NCBI GenBank assembly: GCA_031399165.1
Contig: JANNOO010000043.1
Coordinates: forward strand, 62,001-126,000
DNA: 64,000 nucleotides
From: JAKFWI01 sp031399165
GTDB lineage: Bacteria; Pseudomonadota; Alphaproteobacteria; Caulobacterales; Aquidulcibacteraceae
Reading direction: 5' to 3'
The position numbers were made by a program, and so were the translations under genes. How positions within the stretch are numbered: the first letter of the stretch is position 1; each line of letters starts with the position of its first letter. The notes under the pieces were generated by a model that saw only the letters and a program-made list of their open reading frames with translations, was not told the origin of the DNA and ran no database searches. Below are positions 63,441-64,000 of the stretch, in pieces.

Positions 63441-64000
63441 GTCCGCTTATCCGAAGCCGCTGAAGCCTGCAGCACGCCGCTCGGCGCCCATGAACGGTCG
63501 AACGCGCCATTCGCTTCCGCGATCAGCGGCTGGGCGGTGAATGCGCGCGCCCGTTCACGAACAGCCCTGGCTGCGGCCCCGATCTGACGCTCAATCATGG
63601 CGCCGCGCGCCGCGGCGTCCTGATCGCCGCGCGCGGCGGCCACCTGAAACCAGTAATAGGCTTGCTGAACGTTCGGCGCGGCGCCGCGGCCCTGCTGGTA
63701 CATCAGAGCTATGTTGAATTGTGAATCTGCTACGCCCAATTCGGCGGCCTGCTTGAACCAGTTGAACGCACTGGCCTCGTCGAGCGCTGGGCCTTGGGCG
63801 GAAGCGAGATAGACGCCTAGATCGTGCATCGCCCGGGCGTTGCCGGCGAAAGCGGCGCGCTCAGTCCAGCGCCGCGCCTGGTCACGATCGGTGGCAACGC
63901 CTTCGCCGCGCTCATACGCCTTGGCCAGCCGATATTGCGCCATCGCCGAACCTTGATCGGCGGCGCGGCGCAGCAATGCGATGGCGGCTGCCGGGTTGGC
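63437..64000 (-). CDS. SEL1-like tetratricopeptide repeat protein (5' end beyond window)
   Basis: The 3' end of a gene that runs off the right edge; 187 codons are visible and the frame stays open to base 64000. At least three SEL1 repeats are clear: AAIALLRRAADQGSAMAQYR, KAYERGEGVATDRDQARRW and NWFKQAAELGVADSQFNIALMYQQGRGAAPNVQQAYYW. The C-terminal 45 residues are non-repeat and Ala-rich. Alphaproteobacteria have large polar localisation proteins with SEL1 repeats at their C-terminus, but the missing N-terminal part prevents identification. Confidence 0.8.
   Translation of the reverse strand, partial: ANPAAAIALLRRAADQGSAMAQYRLAKAYERGEGVATDRDQARRWTERAAFAGNARAMHDLGVYLASAQGPALDEASAFNWFKQAAELGVADSQFNIALMYQQGRGAAPNVQQAYYWFQVAAARGDQDAAARGAMIERQIGAAARAVRERARAFTAQPLIAEANGAFDRSWAPSGVLQASAASDKRT

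Overview
The window is GC-rich chromosomal DNA from an alphaproteobacterium, most likely from the Caulobacterales/Hyphomonadaceae side of the class. The evidence is gene content: a complex I accessory subunit of mitochondrial type (NDUFA12) beside mlaD, a DUF2155 gene, aat and accCB; an RNase E with an acidic insertion in its S1 domain; a bactofilin-M23 peptidase pair; an iscR-led suf operon; and a cisplatin-response ligase cluster. No phage, insertion sequence, CRISPR array or rRNA gene was seen. The assignment is inference from families and gene order, without a database search.

Layout. 1-3.4 kb: accessory-looking genes (orphan ModA-like binding protein, 14-helix MFS exporter, exported pentapeptide-repeat protein). 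3.4-9.9 kb: a divergent relative of B12-dependent ribonucleotide reductase that lacks the catalytic motif, then NDUFA12, mlaD, DUF2155, aat and accCB. 10-16 kb: thiSG, a DsbA-type oxidoreductase coupled to an M48 protease, and RNase E. 16-23 kb: cell-wall and translation genes (amidase, PBP1A, prfB with a programmed +1 frameshift, bactofilin and M23 peptidase). 23-30 kb: PrxQ peroxiredoxin, a giant AsmA/YhdP-like protein, TyrS, a DOMON-like protein and a DUF1343 (NamZ-like) protein. 30-35.6 kb: a minus-strand operon of two ExoD paralogues, DsbB and Coq7; one tRNA-Leu(CAA) with a recognisable promoter; a TonB-dependent receptor with an SRPBCC protein. 35.7-45 kb: gshB, an alpha/beta hydrolase and a ten-gene Fe-S assembly operon iscR-cysteine desulfurase-sufB-small membrane protein-sufCDS-sufT-sufA-tfoX. 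45-55 kb: enoyl-CoA hydratase family enzyme, diguanylate cyclase, aldehyde dehydrogenase, DEAD-box helicase, ParE, outer-membrane barrel, glnBA. 55-64 kb: Nnr metabolite repair enzyme, then the four-enzyme ligase/exonuclease/Lhr-Core helicase/PdeM nucleic acid repair cluster arranged divergently around an unrecognised two-helix membrane protein, and a truncated SEL1-repeat gene at the right edge.

Most of the window is housekeeping. The points I would examine first are the ribonucleotide reductase-like protein without a catalytic Asn-x-Cys-x-Glu motif, the unknown membrane protein and possible 30-residue microprotein inside the ligase/Lhr-Core cluster, and the two-helix protein translationally coupled between sufB and sufC.
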